In this document: in pieces, positions 52,754 to 53,587 of the stretch
How positions within the stretch are numbered: the first letter of the stretch is position 1
Layout of the letters: each line of letters opens with the position of its first letter
Origin: an uncultured Collinsella sp.
GTDB taxonomy: Bacteria > Actinomycetota > Coriobacteriia > Coriobacteriales > Coriobacteriaceae
Direction: 5' to 3'
DNA: 53,587 bases
NCBI GenBank assembly: GCA_900554325.1
Contig: USHA01000004.1
Coordinates: forward strand, 1-53,587
Notes under the pieces: generated by a model
What the model was told of the DNA's origin: nothing
Seen by the model: only the letters and a program-made list of their open reading frames with translations
Databases searched by the model: none
Made by a program: the position numbers and the translations under genes

Positions 52754-53152
52754 TTACCAGACGTAAGCGATGATCTCGCCGCCGACGTTGTGCTTGCGAG
52801 CATCGCGGTCGGTCATGACGCCATGGCTGGTGGAAATAATGGCGGTACCAAGGCCACCGCGGACGCGGGGCATGTCGGCAACGCCGGTGTACTTACGCAG
52901 GCCCGGCTTGGAAATGCGGCGGATGCCGTTGATGACCTTAGCCTTCTTGGGACCATACTTAAGCGTGATGTGCAGAGTCTTCTGGGGAACGGTGTCCTCG
53001 ACATCGTAGCCCTCGATGTAGCCCTCCTCGTGCAGAACACGAGCGATCTCGACGAGCTTCTTGCTGCTCGGCATGGAGACCGTGGCCTTGTTCACAGAGT
53101 TAGCGTTACGGATGCGCGTAAGCATATCTGCGATCGGGTCTGTAAGGTTCAT
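52754..53152 (-). CDS. rpsH: 30S ribosomal protein S8
   Basis: A 132-residue protein: MNLTDPIADMLTRIRNANSVNKATVSMPSSKKLVEIA ... TPGLR-like RISKPGLRKYTG and the C-terminal GTAIISTSHGVMTDRDARKHNVGGEIIAYVW. E. coli S8 represses its operon; whether this occurs here is unknown. Confidence 0.97.
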   Translation of the reverse strand: MNLTDPIADMLTRIRNANSVNKATVSMPSSKKLVEIARVLHEEGYIEGYDVEDTVPQKTLHITLKYGPKKAKVINGIRRISKPGLRKYTGVADMPRVRGGLGTAIISTSHGVMTDRDARKHNVGGEIIAYVW

Positions 53153-53271
53153 ACAGATTCTCCTTCGTTCTTGATGAACACGTGCTCTTGGTTCTTCACC
53201 GCCCTTAACGGCAAAGCCTTTTTAGCGCGTTTTCCCTGTTCCAAACGGATGCTTGAAACGCTGGTAGTGAC

Positions 53272-53457
53272 TTACCAGCTGGCCTTCTTAACGCCGGGAA
53301 GCTCGCCCTTGAGTGCAAGCTCACGGAAGCAGACACGGCACAGGCCGAACTTGCGGTACACAGAGTGCGGACGGCCGCAGCGCTGGCAGCGCGTGTACTC
53401 ACGAGTAGAGAACTTCTGCTTGCGATTGCACTTGACGATCATCGATGTCTTAGCCAC
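53272..53457 (-). CDS. rpsN: 30S ribosomal protein S14, zinc type
   Basis: A 61-residue type Z S14 with the zinc Cys set CQRCGRPHSVYRKFGLCRVC. The gap of 119 bp to rpsH is longer than other gaps in the operon; nothing was recognised in it. Confidence 0.97.
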   Translation of the reverse strand: MAKTSMIVKCNRKQKFSTREYTRCQRCGRPHSVYRKFGLCRVCFRELALKGELPGVKKASW

Positions 53458-53536
53458 TTATATCCTCCTCACATAGAGTATTGTTCGCCCCAAGCGCCGC
53501 CCCCTTGTGGGAACGGCGCTTATAGGGCAGGTGAAC

Positions 53537-53587
53537 CTATTTCTTGAACGGGAAACCGAAGGCGTCCAGAAGGGCCTTGGCCTCCTC
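53537..53587 (-). CDS. rplE: 50S ribosomal protein L5, C-terminal end (partial)
   Basis: The last 16 codons and stop of rplE: EEAKALLDAFGFPFKK. The gene runs off the right edge of the window. Both the sequence and its place directly before rpsN fit L5. Confidence 0.9.
   Translation of the reverse strand, partial: EEAKALLDAFGFPFKK

Overview
The window looks like a chromosomal segment of a Collinsella-type gut actinobacterium (Coriobacteriia). This is an inference from protein families and style: high-GC coding sequence, anaerobic metabolism ([FeFe] hydrogenase, flavodoxin/ferredoxin carriers, a FucO-type alcohol dehydrogenase), a split transketolase, a standard bacterial spc/alpha ribosomal block and many short GGGGAC-rich intergenic repeats. 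No rRNA, tRNA or CRISPR array was found.

Layout. 1-7303: redox block with an EFR1 flavodoxin-ferredoxin, then, behind a structured leader, a four-gene operon of a NuoF-C/GltD-like flavoprotein, a full-length [FeFe] hydrogenase, a Tat-type lipoprotein binding protein and a permease-ATPase fusion. 7519-11821: orphan DinJ-like antitoxin, CPBP protease, ygiQ and a YoaK-like membrane protein. 11930-13300: AT-rich patch with a decayed ABC ATPase and a LURP-one-like gene. 13303-22625: fucO, the transketolase pair, YitT, prfB, secA and rpmE. 22850-29817: an accessory island between two 64-bp direct repeats, holding a secreted Tyr-rich small protein, two ABC ATPase units, three related permease units, a DUF2975/XRE pair and an integrase remnant. 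29999-43291: ACT-domain protein, citrate synthase, two HAD phosphatases, adenine deaminase, tyrS, a U32 protein, a class A PBP, argR and a glycosyltransferase. 43453-53587 (minus strand): truA, rplQ, rpoA, rpsD, rpsK, rpsM, rpmJ, infA, map, adk, secY, rplO, rpmD, rpsE, rplR, rplF, rpsH, rpsN and the last 16 codons of rplE.

How genes work together. The redox operon probably moves electrons between NAD(P)H, ferredoxin/flavodoxin and protons, while its attached ABC importer has no known link to hydrogenases. The island genes form a divergent unit: ABC genes and the small exported protein on one side, a membrane-protein/XRE pair on the other, with a palindrome between them.

The two strongest points for follow-up are (i) a release factor 2 whose codon-reading tripeptide is SPT instead of SPF, in a window where 27 of 52 genes stop at TAG and only 4 at TGA, and (ii) the repeat-bounded island with the ABC/small secreted protein system.
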